Below, piece by piece: positions 7,892 through 14,937 of a stretch of DNA of 23,395 nt. A program made the translations under genes and the position numbers. Each line of letters starts with the position of its first letter. The stretch's first letter is position 1. Under the pieces are notes generated by a model. The model saw nothing but the letters and a program-made list of their open reading frames with translations. It had not been told where the DNA came from and did not search any database. Origin of the DNA: Bacteroidales bacterium UBA1725 (GTDB lineage: Bacteria > Bacteroidota > Bacteroidia > Bacteroidales > UBA932); contig DCIN01000058.1 in the NCBI GenBank assembly GCA_002315815.1, forward strand, positions 1-23,395. The letters run 5' to 3'.

Positions 7892-8928
7892 AATTCTTTC
7901 ACCGATGTGGCGAATTCCTCAAGGAAACGCATATCATTCTCGAAATAGTGCCTAAGGTCGTTTACCCTCCATTTGAGCATAGCTATGCGCTCAAGGCCCA
8001 TTCCAAAAGCGAACCCGCTGTATTTCTTGGAATCTATACCACTTGCTTCCAAAACGTTGGGATCAACCATTCCGCAACCGAGAATCTCCAGCCAGCCAGT
8101 ACCTTTGCAGATGTTGCATCCCTTGCCGTGGCAGATGTTGCAACTGACGTCCACCTCTGCGGACGGTTCAGTGAAGGGGAAATAGGACGGGCGCATACGG
8201 ATTTGCGTTTCGGGGCCGAACATTTCCCTGGCGAAGAGGAGAATAGCCTGCCTGAGGTCGGCGAATGTGACGTTCTCATCGATGTAGAGTCCCTCCACCT
8301 GATGGAAGATGCAATGTGCACGGGCACTTATAGCCTCGTTGCGGAAAACCCTTCCAGGGCAGATGACCCTGATGGGAAGGCCCATCTTTTCCATAGTACG
8401 TACCTGCACGCTGGACGTATGAGTACGCAGAAGAAGAGGATTGGGATGTCCGCTGGATACAAAGAAAGTGTCCTGCATATCACGTGCAGGATGGTTGGGA
8501 GGAAAGTTCAACGCCTCAAATACGTGATAGTCATCCTCAACTTCGGGACCTTCCGCCACATCATAACCGAATTTGCGGAATATGTCCACGATTTCCTGAC
8601 GGACTATGGAAACAGGATGCCTGGAACCGAGTTCCATAGTATCTCCCGGCATAGACATATCGATACCGGGGACTTCGGCTGCGCCTTCTCCACCGATACT
8701 TTCCTTCAATGATTCTATCTTTGTCTGGGCGGTCTGTTTCAGTTCGTTCAAAGGGCGCCCGAATTCCTTCTTGAGATCTTTGTCAACGGTGCGGAACTCG
8801 TCGAACAGGGCGGTAATGGAGCCTTTCTTGCCCAGGAAGCGCACTCTGGCTTCCTCCACTTCCTTCTGGGTCTTGCACGAAAGGGCATCCAGTTCAGCAA
8901 GTATCCTGTCAATATCCTGTTTCTGCAT
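7888..8928 (-). CDS. pheS: Phenylalanyl-tRNA synthetase alpha subunit
   Basis: The 346-aa protein is a full-length class II PheS, which charges tRNA-Phe with phenylalanine as an alpha2-beta2 enzyme with PheT. The first ~90 residues are the coiled-coil tRNA-binding arm. The catalytic core follows with VFRNEAISARAHCIFHQVEG (motif 2 region, 194-213) and motif 3 GMGLERIAML (309-318). A CxxC-x4-CxxC insert (C263, C266, C271, C274) looks zinc-ribbon-like; I recall it as usual in Bacteroidetes PheS. pheT is not in this window, so the two subunit genes are separate. The gene lies 68 nt after the small secreted protein gene on the same strand with no clear -7 element between, so co-transcription is likely. 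No leader peptide rich in Phe is seen. Confidence 0.97.
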   Translation of the reverse strand: MQKQDIDRILAELDALSCKTQKEVEEARVRFLGKKGSITALFDEFRTVDKDLKKEFGRPLNELKQTAQTKIESLKESIGGEGAAEVPGIDMSMPGDTMELGSRHPVSIVRQEIVDIFRKFGYDVAEGPEVEDDYHVFEALNFPPNHPARDMQDTFFVSSGHPNPLLLRTHTSSVQVRTMEKMGLPIRVICPGRVFRNEAISARAHCIFHQVEGLYIDENVTFADLRQAILLFAREMFGPETQIRMRPSYFPFTEPSAEVDVSCNICHGKGCNICKGTGWLEILGCGMVDPNVLEASGIDSKKYSGFAFGMGLERIAMLKWRVNDLRHYFENDMRFLEEFATSVKEF

Positions 8929-8996
8929 ATCAATAATATCTTTTCTGTCAGATTTATCTTTTCTTTCTATCCTATCAACCTTTTCTTACTTTTCTA

Positions 8997-9398
8997 TCAG
9001 CCTTTTCTTTTAGCCTCTCTTTTGTCTCTGTCTTTCTTTGACTTGGCGGCACCGCTCTTGAGGTATTTCTGCCACTGGGTCTCGTCCAGTATCCTTTGTA
9101 CGGAGTTGTAAATCTTCTCCATCCACTTGTCCTGAATCTGGGTGTAAATGTCGGCATTGGAAACCTTGGCCTTTGAAAGCTGCATCAATTCGGTCCTAAG
9201 CTCCAGATAGTCGTGATGGAAGATGGAATCAAGATAGAATGTCTGCCAATCCTCCAGATTCAGAAGATCAGTCATACGGTCTATCTCCTTGTTTATGCTT
9301 TCCTCATACTGTTTCTTGGCCGTCTCTTCATCCTGCGGCTGCTGGGCGAAGAGAGTCAGAGAAAACAACATTATTGCAACGCTTGCAAAAATTTTCAT
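8997..9398 (-). CDS. Small secreted helical protein, function unknown
   Basis: The 133-aa product starts with a signal peptide (MKIFASVAIMLFSLTLFA) and a likely cut before QQPQDEE, so it is periplasmic or outer-membrane associated. The mature part is predicted helical and strongly charged, with aromatic positions such as WQTFYLDSIFHHDYLELRTEL and ILDETQWQKYLKSG, and ends in a Lys/Arg-rich tail. This loosely recalls Spy/CpxP-like small periplasmic helical proteins, but I see no diagnostic LTxxQ repeat and do not claim membership. It lies directly upstream of pheS on the same strand. Its own -7 element is at 9421-9428, so the two genes may share a transcript, although their functions seem unrelated. 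Confidence 0.75.
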   Translation of the reverse strand: MKIFASVAIMLFSLTLFAQQPQDEETAKKQYEESINKEIDRMTDLLNLEDWQTFYLDSIFHHDYLELRTELMQLSKAKVSNADIYTQIQDKWMEKIYNSVQRILDETQWQKYLKSGAAKSKKDRDKREAKRKG

Positions 9399-9405
9399 AG
9401 ATTTG
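9374..9405 (+). promoter_or_regulatory. Bacteroidetes promoter for the C69 dipeptidase
   Basis: TTG at 9374-9376 and TAGATTTG at 9398-9405 are separated by 21 nt, fitting the -33/-7 consensus. Transcription would begin near 9412, giving a leader of about 43 nt before the ATG at 9455. The promoter overlaps the signal-peptide codons of the divergent small secreted protein, so the two promoters probably interfere. Confidence 0.6.
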
Positions 9406-9420
9406 TATTCTGTTAATCCG

Positions 9421-9428
9421 CAAATTTA
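9421..9428 (-). promoter_or_regulatory. Bacteroidetes -7 element for the small secreted protein (and probably pheS)
   Basis: The minus strand reads TAAATTTG, 22 nt before the ATG at 9398. TTTG motifs lie only 8 and 12 nt upstream, closer than the usual 19-21 nt, so the -33 part is doubtful. It sits within the 56-nt divergent gap shared with the dipeptidase gene. Confidence 0.55.
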
Positions 9429-9454
9429 GTCATAATCAAACAAAAAAATAAGAA

Positions 9455-11146
9455 ATGAGAAAAATTCTCTTCAGTATCCTGGCAGTGGCCGTACTCTCCG
9501 CAGTACAAGGGAAAGCCTGCACCAATGTGATAGTAACCAAGGGAGCAAGCGCTGACGGTTCCTGTATGGTATCCTATGCCGCCGATTCTCATCGGCTCTA
9601 CGGTGAGCTGTATTTTCACCCCAGAGCGGACTGGAAGAATGGGACTATGCTTGATGTGACGGAATGGGACAGCTACAAGCCTCTCGGGCAGATCCCTCAG
9701 TTGAGCCACACATACCAAACCGTAGGCAATATGAACGAGCATCAGCTCATCATCGCCGAAACTACTTGGGGAGGAAGGGAGGAACAAATGGACCCTGCCG
9801 GAATAATGGACTATGGTTCACTGATATACATCACCCTGCAAAGAGCGTCGAGTGCCCGTGAGGCAATACAGACCATAGTGGAACTTGCAAACGCGTGGGG
9901 TTATCCGTCCGAGGGCGAGACCTTCTCCATAGCTGACAAAGATGAGGCCTGGATTATGGATCTCGTAGGTAAGGGTCCTGACAACAAGGGCATAGTGTGG
10001 GTGGCCAGACGCATACCCGACGGTTATATCTGCGCCCACGCCAACCAGGCGCGCATAACCCGTTTCCCTCTCGATGATCCGGAGAACACCCTCTACGCTC
10101 CCGACGTTATCAGTTTCGCACGCAGCAAGGGATGGTTCAACGGCAAGGACGAGGATTTCAGTTTCCGCGATGCCTACAATCCTCTCGATTTCGGAGCTGC
10201 CAGAGGCTGCGACGCACGCGCCTGGAGTGCCTTCAATATACTCTGCGACGGAACTTTCACTTATCAGCAGAATGGCAGGGAGACAAGTGCCCCGGCTTCA
10301 GATTGGCTGGACTACGCTATGGGATATGACCTGACAGGGGAGATTCCTCTTTGGGTGAAGCCATCACGCAAGTTGTCAGCCAAGAATGTGGCCGACGTGA
10401 TGCGGGATCACTTCGAAGGCACGGCAATGGATATGACCAAGGATATCGGGGCAGGAGGAAACGCCCTTCCCTACCGCTGGCGTCCGATGAACTTCAAATA
10501 CGATGGGAAAGAATATGTGAACGAGAGGGCCATCGCCACACAGCAGACAGGATTCTGGTTCGTGGCCCAAGCTCGTGGATGGCTTCCCGACGAGGTGGGT
10601 TCACTTCTTTGGTTTGGTTGCGACGATGCTGCAACATCTTATCTAATACCTATTTACGTGAATACAACAAGTATTCCTGAATGCGTGAGGGTGGGTAATG
10701 GAGACCTCCTTCACTACAGTGCCACATCCCAGTTCTGGGTCTGCAACAAAGTGACCAACGCCTGCTACAGGATGTATGACCAGATGGCTCCCTATGTTCG
10801 CAGACTTGCCGACGAAATAGAGAACACTCTGATGTCGGAAATCGCAGAGACAGACAACAAAGCGACCCTGGCACTTGCAAAGGGAAAGAAAAAGCTCGCG
10901 GCCAAAATTCTCACCGGCTACACTCTCGCTACCGCACAGGCTTCATTCGACAAATGGTCCGCTCTTGACGAACACCTTCTCGTAAAGTTCATCGACGGCA
11001 ACGTGAAGGCCGAAGACGCTGAAGGCAACTTCCTGCACACTCAGTATCATACCGGTATTCCCGAAGGCCTCACCCAACCCGGCTATACGGACAAATGGAA
11101 AGAAGCCGTAGTCAAAGACCACGGCAACATACTGGAAGTCAAATGA
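9455..11146 (+). CDS. Secreted C69-family dipeptidase
   Basis: The 563-aa protein is a peptidase family C69 (PepD-like) dipeptidase, an N-terminal nucleophile hydrolase. The signal sequence MRKILFSILAVAVLSAVQGKA ends directly before Cys22 in CTNVIVTKGASADGS. Removal of the leader would expose the catalytic cysteine, as the family requires. Later family features include TWGGREE, a Gly/Ser-rich DPAGIMDYGSLIYITLQR, and FSIADKDEAWIMDLVGKGP with an HANQARI segment. Length suits secreted Bacteroidetes members, which are longer than the Lactobacillus enzymes. The protein should act in the periplasm or at the surface on short peptides, supplying amino acids. It is a single gene with its own promoter at 9374-9405, convergent with the SDR gene. 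No terminator is visible at its end; the 47-nt gap holds a tandem repeat instead. Confidence 0.93.
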   Translation: MRKILFSILAVAVLSAVQGKACTNVIVTKGASADGSCMVSYAADSHRLYGELYFHPRADWKNGTMLDVTEWDSYKPLGQIPQLSHTYQTVGNMNEHQLIIAETTWGGREEQMDPAGIMDYGSLIYITLQRASSAREAIQTIVELANAWGYPSEGETFSIADKDEAWIMDLVGKGPDNKGIVWVARRIPDGYICAHANQARITRFPLDDPENTLYAPDVISFARSKGWFNGKDEDFSFRDAYNPLDFGAARGCDARAWSAFNILCDGTFTYQQNGRETSAPASDWLDYAMGYDLTGEIPLWVKPSRKLSAKNVADVMRDHFEGTAMDMTKDIGAGGNALPYRWRPMNFKYDGKEYVNERAIATQQTGFWFVAQARGWLPDEVGSLLWFGCDDAATSYLIPIYVNTTSIPECVRVGNGDLLHYSATSQFWVCNKVTNACYRMYDQMAPYVRRLADEIENTLMSEIAETDNKATLALAKGKKKLAAKILTGYTLATAQASFDKWSALDEHLLVKFIDGNVKAEDAEGNFLHTQYHTGIPEGLTQPGYTDKWKEAVVKDHGNILEVK

Positions 11147-11156
11147 TGACTATTAT

Positions 11157-11200
11157 CCGTACCAGATAATTTTATAACCCGTACCAGATAAGTTTATAAC
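11157..11200. repeat. 22-bp tandem duplication copying the 3' end of the SDR gene
   Basis: Two 22-bp units, 11157-11178 and 11179-11200, differ at one base (T/G at the 14th position), and a third partial copy begins at 11201 with one mismatch in nine. The copy at 11179-11200 contains the SDR stop codon (11194-11196) and its last codons, so the duplication has repeated the gene end past the stop. No hairpin is formed by the units. Confidence 0.85.
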
Positions 11201-11988
11201 CCATACCAGCCCGCAAAGATTTTATTCCAGAGTTTCTTCGGGAGCAGGGTGCTGAGAGGAATTGACATCTTCTGCACAAAAGTGGCTATCACATAAGTGC
11301 AGGCCGGATTCTTCTTTTTCAGTATGGCACTGATTTTCGCAGCCAGATAATCGGGCTTCAAGCCTGTCCTTTCGTCTTTCTCCATTCCCTCCATAGAGGA
11401 TTTGTAGGACGGATAAGCCTCGAGGGCCGCCTCGTCGGCAACTTTCCGGCGGGCTCCCGTGAAGCCTGTAGCGAAATCACCGGGTTCTATCACCACCACT
11501 TTCACTCCGCTTTTGCGAAGTTCGAGCCTCAATGTGTCGCAAAGACCTTCTATGGCATACTTGGATGCGGAGTAGAAACCCTGGAACGGCAGCCCCAGAC
11601 GCCCGGCAATAGAACTGAAGCACAGTATCCTGCCGTAGCCTTGTTTCCTCATTACAGGCACCACATAGTGAAGGAATCTCACCATTCCGAGGAAGTTCAC
11701 ATCCATCTGACGCTGTGCGTCCTCCATAGATGTAAACTCAACGGGTCCGCCGACACCCATCCCGGCATTGTTGATAAAGACATCTATCCTTCCCTCCTTC
11801 TCCATCACAGCATCCACCGCAGCCTTGACTTGAATATCATCGGTAGCTTCGGCCTTGATATATGTCACACCCGGAATCCTTTCAGTTTCTTTCCGGTGAG
11901 TGCCGTAAACAGTATGTCCCTCTGAAGAAAGTCTTCCGGCCATTGCCTTGCCAAAACCGGAAGTGATTCCTGTAATCAGTATTACCAT
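11194..11988 (-). CDS. Short-chain dehydrogenase/reductase (classical SDR)
   Basis: The 264-aa classical SDR starts at ATG 11988, directly before the Rossmann fold. A longer reading to 12120 would run into the upstream gene and precede the beta-strand, so it is rejected. It has the cofactor motif TGITSGFG (6-13), NNAG (73-76), catalytic Ser at 125/126 and the Y139-x3-K143 pair (YSASK). EPGDFATGF follows the active site. His31-Arg32 after beta-strand 2 would favour NADP(H), but this is only suggestive. The C-terminal tail with LPKKLWNKIF suggests membrane or lipid contact. The substrate cannot be read. It lies 16 nt after the lipoprotein URO-D-like gene on the same strand, so the two are probably one operon. 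Confidence 0.9.
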   Translation of the reverse strand: MVILITGITSGFGKAMAGRLSSEGHTVYGTHRKETERIPGVTYIKAEATDDIQVKAAVDAVMEKEGRIDVFINNAGMGVGGPVEFTSMEDAQRQMDVNFLGMVRFLHYVVPVMRKQGYGRILCFSSIAGRLGLPFQGFYSASKYAIEGLCDTLRLELRKSGVKVVVIEPGDFATGFTGARRKVADEAALEAYPSYKSSMEGMEKDERTGLKPDYLAAKISAILKKKNPACTYVIATFVQKMSIPLSTLLPKKLWNKIFAGWYGL

Positions 11989-12004
11989 AAGAAGCAGATA
12001 GTCA

Positions 12005-13027
12005 TTAACGTCTTCTGTGAGCAGCCTGCACAGCAGCATTGACATTGGCCACAGGCGCACTGCCAACCGTACACTCTGCACCGAGCATAGTCCTGCCCTT
12101 GGGTGCATTTCCAAGCACATCGTCTATCATAGCACCCACATCTTCAGCGGAAAGGGTGTTTATTTCCCCCTTGCGGTCAAGTCCTCCGAGCACCGGTCTT
12201 CCGAAGAGTTCCACTCCGTCCTGAAGAGTAAAAGCTTTGCCGTCCAGATTGAACGGAGTATTGACAATCTGCCCCGGATAGTCCTTGAATCGGGTGAGAT
12301 CGTCATAGGTTCCCTCCCAGTCGCAGATATGCAGCATATTCATTTTGGTATCCTTGCAACATTCCCCCATAATCTCGAGATCATAGGGCCGTATGTAGGT
12401 CTCGTAGAAATTTCCCGGCAGTTCATAGAACTTCTTCTCTCCGCCCTGAGTGGTCATATAGAACCCCTCGATACCTATTTTCTTACACTCATTTACCAAC
12501 CAGAGGAGGGCTGTCCTGTAGTTGTCCAGAAGGGCCTTGAGTTCCTCGGGATGTTCTTTGGCCGCAAGGATTATGTTCGGTTCGCGGAGGGACTGACGAG
12601 CCACCTGATAAGGATTGTAAATCGTAGGAAGGACATAAACGTTCTTTCCGGTGATTTCATAGAGTCGTGACACTATCTCGAGGGTGGGCCTGTAGAAGTC
12701 TTCGGGTATCATTTCGAGGTTCTCCCAAGCTTCAGGTGTGTCAAGTCCACTGATTCTGGGTACTGACTGCTCGAACTGCACCTTCAGGATATCCATATCG
12801 GATTTGAGGAAGAATTCCAGATGCGCCAGCACGGCAGCTTCACCTTCCGTTCTGCCGGGATAATGGGAGAAAAAAGCGGCAGGAACATAAGACTCGTCAA
12901 GGGTACCGGCCAGGAAACGGTCCATTATCTCTTTCTTGTCGGAAGGAATACTCTTATCCGAGCAGGATGCAAGTGATATGACGGCAAGCAGGGGGATAGT
13001 AAAAAAGGAAAGGAATAATTTTTTCAT
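12005..13027 (-). CDS. Lipoprotein of the uroporphyrinogen decarboxylase (URO-D) fold family
   Basis: The protein is 340 aa from ATG 13027; an ATG two codons earlier (13033) is equally close. Residues 1-22 form a lipoprotein signal (MKK, hydrophobic core, lipobox LASC with C22), so the mature protein would be lipid-anchored and exported. The rest matches the URO-D/cobalamin-methyltransferase (MtaA/CmuA-like) barrel family, including a conserved Gly-rich segment (GIEGFYMTTQGG), MLHICDWEG in the position of the family's HxC motif, RPVLGGLDRKG, and a typical end with VNAAVQAAHR. Most family members are cytoplasmic and handle porphyrins or methyl transfer, so the export signal is odd. True heme-pathway HemE is unlikely. 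It is followed by the SDR gene after 16 nt. Function is inferred only at family level. Confidence 0.8.
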   Translation of the reverse strand: MKKLFLSFFTIPLLAVISLASCSDKSIPSDKKEIMDRFLAGTLDESYVPAAFFSHYPGRTEGEAAVLAHLEFFLKSDMDILKVQFEQSVPRISGLDTPEAWENLEMIPEDFYRPTLEIVSRLYEITGKNVYVLPTIYNPYQVARQSLREPNIILAAKEHPEELKALLDNYRTALLWLVNECKKIGIEGFYMTTQGGEKKFYELPGNFYETYIRPYDLEIMGECCKDTKMNMLHICDWEGTYDDLTRFKDYPGQIVNTPFNLDGKAFTLQDGVELFGRPVLGGLDRKGEINTLSAEDVGAMIDDVLGNAPKGRTMLGAECTVGSAPVANVNAAVQAAHRRR

Positions 13028-13051
13028 AAGCATTTATTTACAAAGTGAAAC

Positions 13052-13064
13052 GCGAAACTTTCGC
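13052..13064. promoter_or_regulatory. Palindrome at the expected transcription start of the URO-D-like gene
   Basis: GCGAAA-C-TTTCGC is a perfect 6-bp inverted repeat with a single central base. It lies 11 nt downstream (minus strand) of the -7 element at 13075-13082 and 19 nt before the start codon. That placement suits a repressor operator, or a very small hairpin in the leader. No regulator gene lies beside it. Confidence 0.4.
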
Positions 13065-13074
13065 CTCCTTGATG

Positions 13075-13082
13075 CAAATATA
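13075..13082 (-). promoter_or_regulatory. Bacteroidetes -7 element for the URO-D-like/SDR operon
   Basis: The minus strand reads TATATTTG, an exact TAnnTTTG match, 47 nt before the ATG at 13027. The -33 region is AT-rich without a clear TTG at the right distance. Confidence 0.6.
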
Positions 13083-13126
13083 CTTGAGAATTCAATACTT
13101 TTATTTCTTTATTTAGGAAAAATACT

Positions 13127-13134
13127 TACTTTTG
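13127..13134 (+). promoter_or_regulatory. Bacteroidetes -7 element for tRNA-Ala
   Basis: TACTTTTG matches TAnnTTTG and ends 10 nt before the first base of tRNA-Ala at 13145. The region 19-21 nt upstream is T-rich (around 13101-13110) without a definite TTG. Confidence 0.55.
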
Positions 13135-13144
13135 TGTGTCCGAA

Positions 13145-13217
<73 letters not shown>

Positions 13218-13303
13218 CGAATGTTGAATGTCTGCACATATTATTATTACTGCCGCACTCCTGAAGTGAGGTTGTAATCCTTGTGTATGATATGGTAATG
13301 CAG

Positions 13304-13334
13304 GGCCCGCCTCACTTGTGAAGCGGGTCTTTTT
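13304..13334 (+). terminator. Intrinsic terminator after tRNA-Ala
   Basis: The stem pairs 13304-13310 with 13323-13329 (GGCCCGC/GCGGGTC, one G-T pair) and can extend with 13312-13314 pairing 13319-13321. It is followed by TTTTT at 13330-13334. It most simply ends the tRNA transcript, but it also lies 35 nt ahead of the symporter start codon. Confidence 0.7.
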
Positions 13335-13336
13335 AT

Positions 13337-13356
13337 GTTCAGAACTGAACTTTTTT
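13337..13356 (+). terminator. Second terminator-like hairpin directly before the symporter
   Basis: GTTCAG-AA-CTGAAC (13337-13350) is a perfect inverted repeat followed by six T (13351-13356), ending 12 nt before the symporter ATG. The stem is short (five pairs with a 4-nt loop), so it is a weak terminator at best. It could also be a protein-binding palindrome. Confidence 0.45.
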
Positions 13357-13368
13357 ATCCAAACAGAT

Positions 13369-14934
13369 ATGTTGCTCAAAGTCATCCTTCTCATTCTGTT
13401 CTTCGCCGTAATGGTCGGCGTTGGTATTTACTGCAGAAAAAGCGCATCAAGCGTGCAAGGTTTTGTCCTCGGGGGACGTAATGTCGGTTCCTGGCTCACT
13501 GCCTTCGCCTACGGAACTTCGTATTTCTCAGCTGTGATATTCGTGGGATACTCCGGACAGTTCGGATGGAGATTCGGGCTGGCTTCCACCTGGATTGGAA
13601 TAGGCAACGCACTGATAGGGTCACTTCTGGCCTGGAGACTTCTGGGTCGGAGAACAAGGCTTATGACAAGGCATCTGGGCAGTTCCACAATGCCTGATTT
13701 CTTCGGCAGGAGGTTTCTGTCCGGACCCCTGCGCACGGCAGCTGCAGTGATTGTATTCATTTTTCTTATCCCCTATACCGCATCTCTGTACAACGGTCTG
13801 TCACGTCTCTTCGGGATGGCTTTCGGAATAGACTATGTCTGGTGCGTGCTGGCAATGGCACTGCTAACGGGGATATATGTTCTGGTAGGAGGCTATATGG
13901 CCACAGCCGTGAACGATTTCATTCAGGGAATCATAATGCTCGGCGGTATCGTCGCTGTCGTATTGTGCGTCATACACGGCAACGGAGGATTTTCCAGTGC
14001 TGTCGAGTCCCTTTCGGCAATACCGTCGGAAAGTGCCCCAGGCCTGAACGGAGCATTCGTATCATTCTTCGGCCCGCAACCCTTGCAACTGCTGTTCGTG
14101 GTTCTGCTGACTTCACTCGGCACCTGGGGACTGCCTCAGATGGTAGGTAAATTCTACGCAATCAAAGACGAGAGTGCAATAGTGAAGGGCACTCTCATTT
14201 CCACTGTATTTGCAGCTGTTGTGGCCGGAGGATGCTATTTTCTCGGTGGCTTCGGACGCTTGTACGGTGATTCGGTGGAATTCTCCGCCTCCGGTATTCC
14301 TGTCTATGACAGCATAATACCCACAATGATGGCGGGTCTCCCCGACCTGATGATAGGGATAGTGATGATATTGGTGCTTTCGGCTTCAATGTCAACCCTG
14401 TCATCACTCGTCCTTACATCAGGGTCCACCTTCACTCTCGACATTGTCGTACCAGGCAGCCGCAAGAATATGGGAGAAAAAGCCCAGTTGCTCTGCATCA
14501 GGCTTCTGGTTGTCTTTTTCATTGCCGTATCTTCGGCGCTGGCAATAGTGCAGGCCAGAAGTTCAGTCACTTTTATAGCACAACTGATGGGAATATCCTG
14601 GGGTGCACTGGCAGGAGCGTTCCTGGCACCGTTCCTATACGGTCTTTATATGAAGAGGACCAGTGTGGCTGCGGTATGGGCCAGTTTCATCTCCGGAGTG
14701 CTGATAATGTCCGGCTGTATGTTCTGCAGTTTCACCGGAAAAGTGTTCATCTCACCTTTCTTCACATCCCCCATCAATGCAGGCGTACTCGCAATGCTGG
14801 TCGGACTGGTAATAGTACCCGTGGTGAGTCTGTTCACAAAACCGTGCGACAGCAAGGAGATATCAAAGATGTTTGCTTGTTATGAACGCACAGTGGAAGT
14901 ACGTGCATCCACAGCTCTGACAGAGAAGGATTGA
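13369..14934 (+). CDS. Sodium:solute symporter (SSS family)
   Basis: This 521-aa integral membrane protein starts at ATG 13369, directly before the first membrane helix (LLKVILLILFFAVMVGVGIY). An upstream GTG at 13318 lies inside the terminator hairpin and is rejected. About 13 hydrophobic segments can be counted. Family features include FVLGGRNVGSWLTAFAYGTSYFSA after helix 1, a GGYMATAVNDFIQG segment, and the LSASMSTLSSLVLTSGS helix typical of PutP-like members, where Na+ site residues lie. It should import a small solute with sodium across the inner membrane. The substrate cannot be told; the neighbours (dipeptidase, lipoprotein, lyase) suggest scavenging but do not decide. The gene is convergent with the next one, only 3 nt apart. 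Confidence 0.92.
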   Translation: MLLKVILLILFFAVMVGVGIYCRKSASSVQGFVLGGRNVGSWLTAFAYGTSYFSAVIFVGYSGQFGWRFGLASTWIGIGNALIGSLLAWRLLGRRTRLMTRHLGSSTMPDFFGRRFLSGPLRTAAAVIVFIFLIPYTASLYNGLSRLFGMAFGIDYVWCVLAMALLTGIYVLVGGYMATAVNDFIQGIIMLGGIVAVVLCVIHGNGGFSSAVESLSAIPSESAPGLNGAFVSFFGPQPLQLLFVVLLTSLGTWGLPQMVGKFYAIKDESAIVKGTLISTVFAAVVAGGCYFLGGFGRLYGDSVEFSASGIPVYDSIIPTMMAGLPDLMIGIVMILVLSASMSTLSSLVLTSGSTFTLDIVVPGSRKNMGEKAQLLCIRLLVVFFIAVSSALAIVQARSSVTFIAQLMGISWGALAGAFLAPFLYGLYMKRTSVAAVWASFISGVLIMSGCMFCSFTGKVFISPFFTSPINAGVLAMLVGLVIVPVVSLFTKPCDSKEISKMFACYERTVEVRASTALTEKD

Positions 14935-14937
14935 TTC

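Larger units (their letters stand above)
13218..13368 (+). promoter_or_regulatory. Leader upstream of the symporter with possible antiterminator
   Basis: These 151 nt between tRNA-Ala and the symporter ATG have no convincing -7 element. They contain a small hairpin (13256-13259 with 13265-13268), and the segment AAGTGAGG at 13264-13271 is exactly complementary to CCTCACTT at 13310-13317, inside the first terminator hairpin. The pairings are mutually exclusive, as in an attenuator. I match no known riboswitch class. The hairpins themselves are listed separately. Confidence 0.4.

Noticed and set aside
7885..8712. A 275-codon plus-strand frame opposite pheS
   Set aside because: Antisense to conserved PheS catalytic motifs, so a shadow frame.
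8929..8996. Purine-rich repeats (AGAAAAG-like) between the small secreted protein and pheS as a regulatory repeat
   Set aside because: Units are irregular and low in complexity; no phased repeat or hairpin could be shown.
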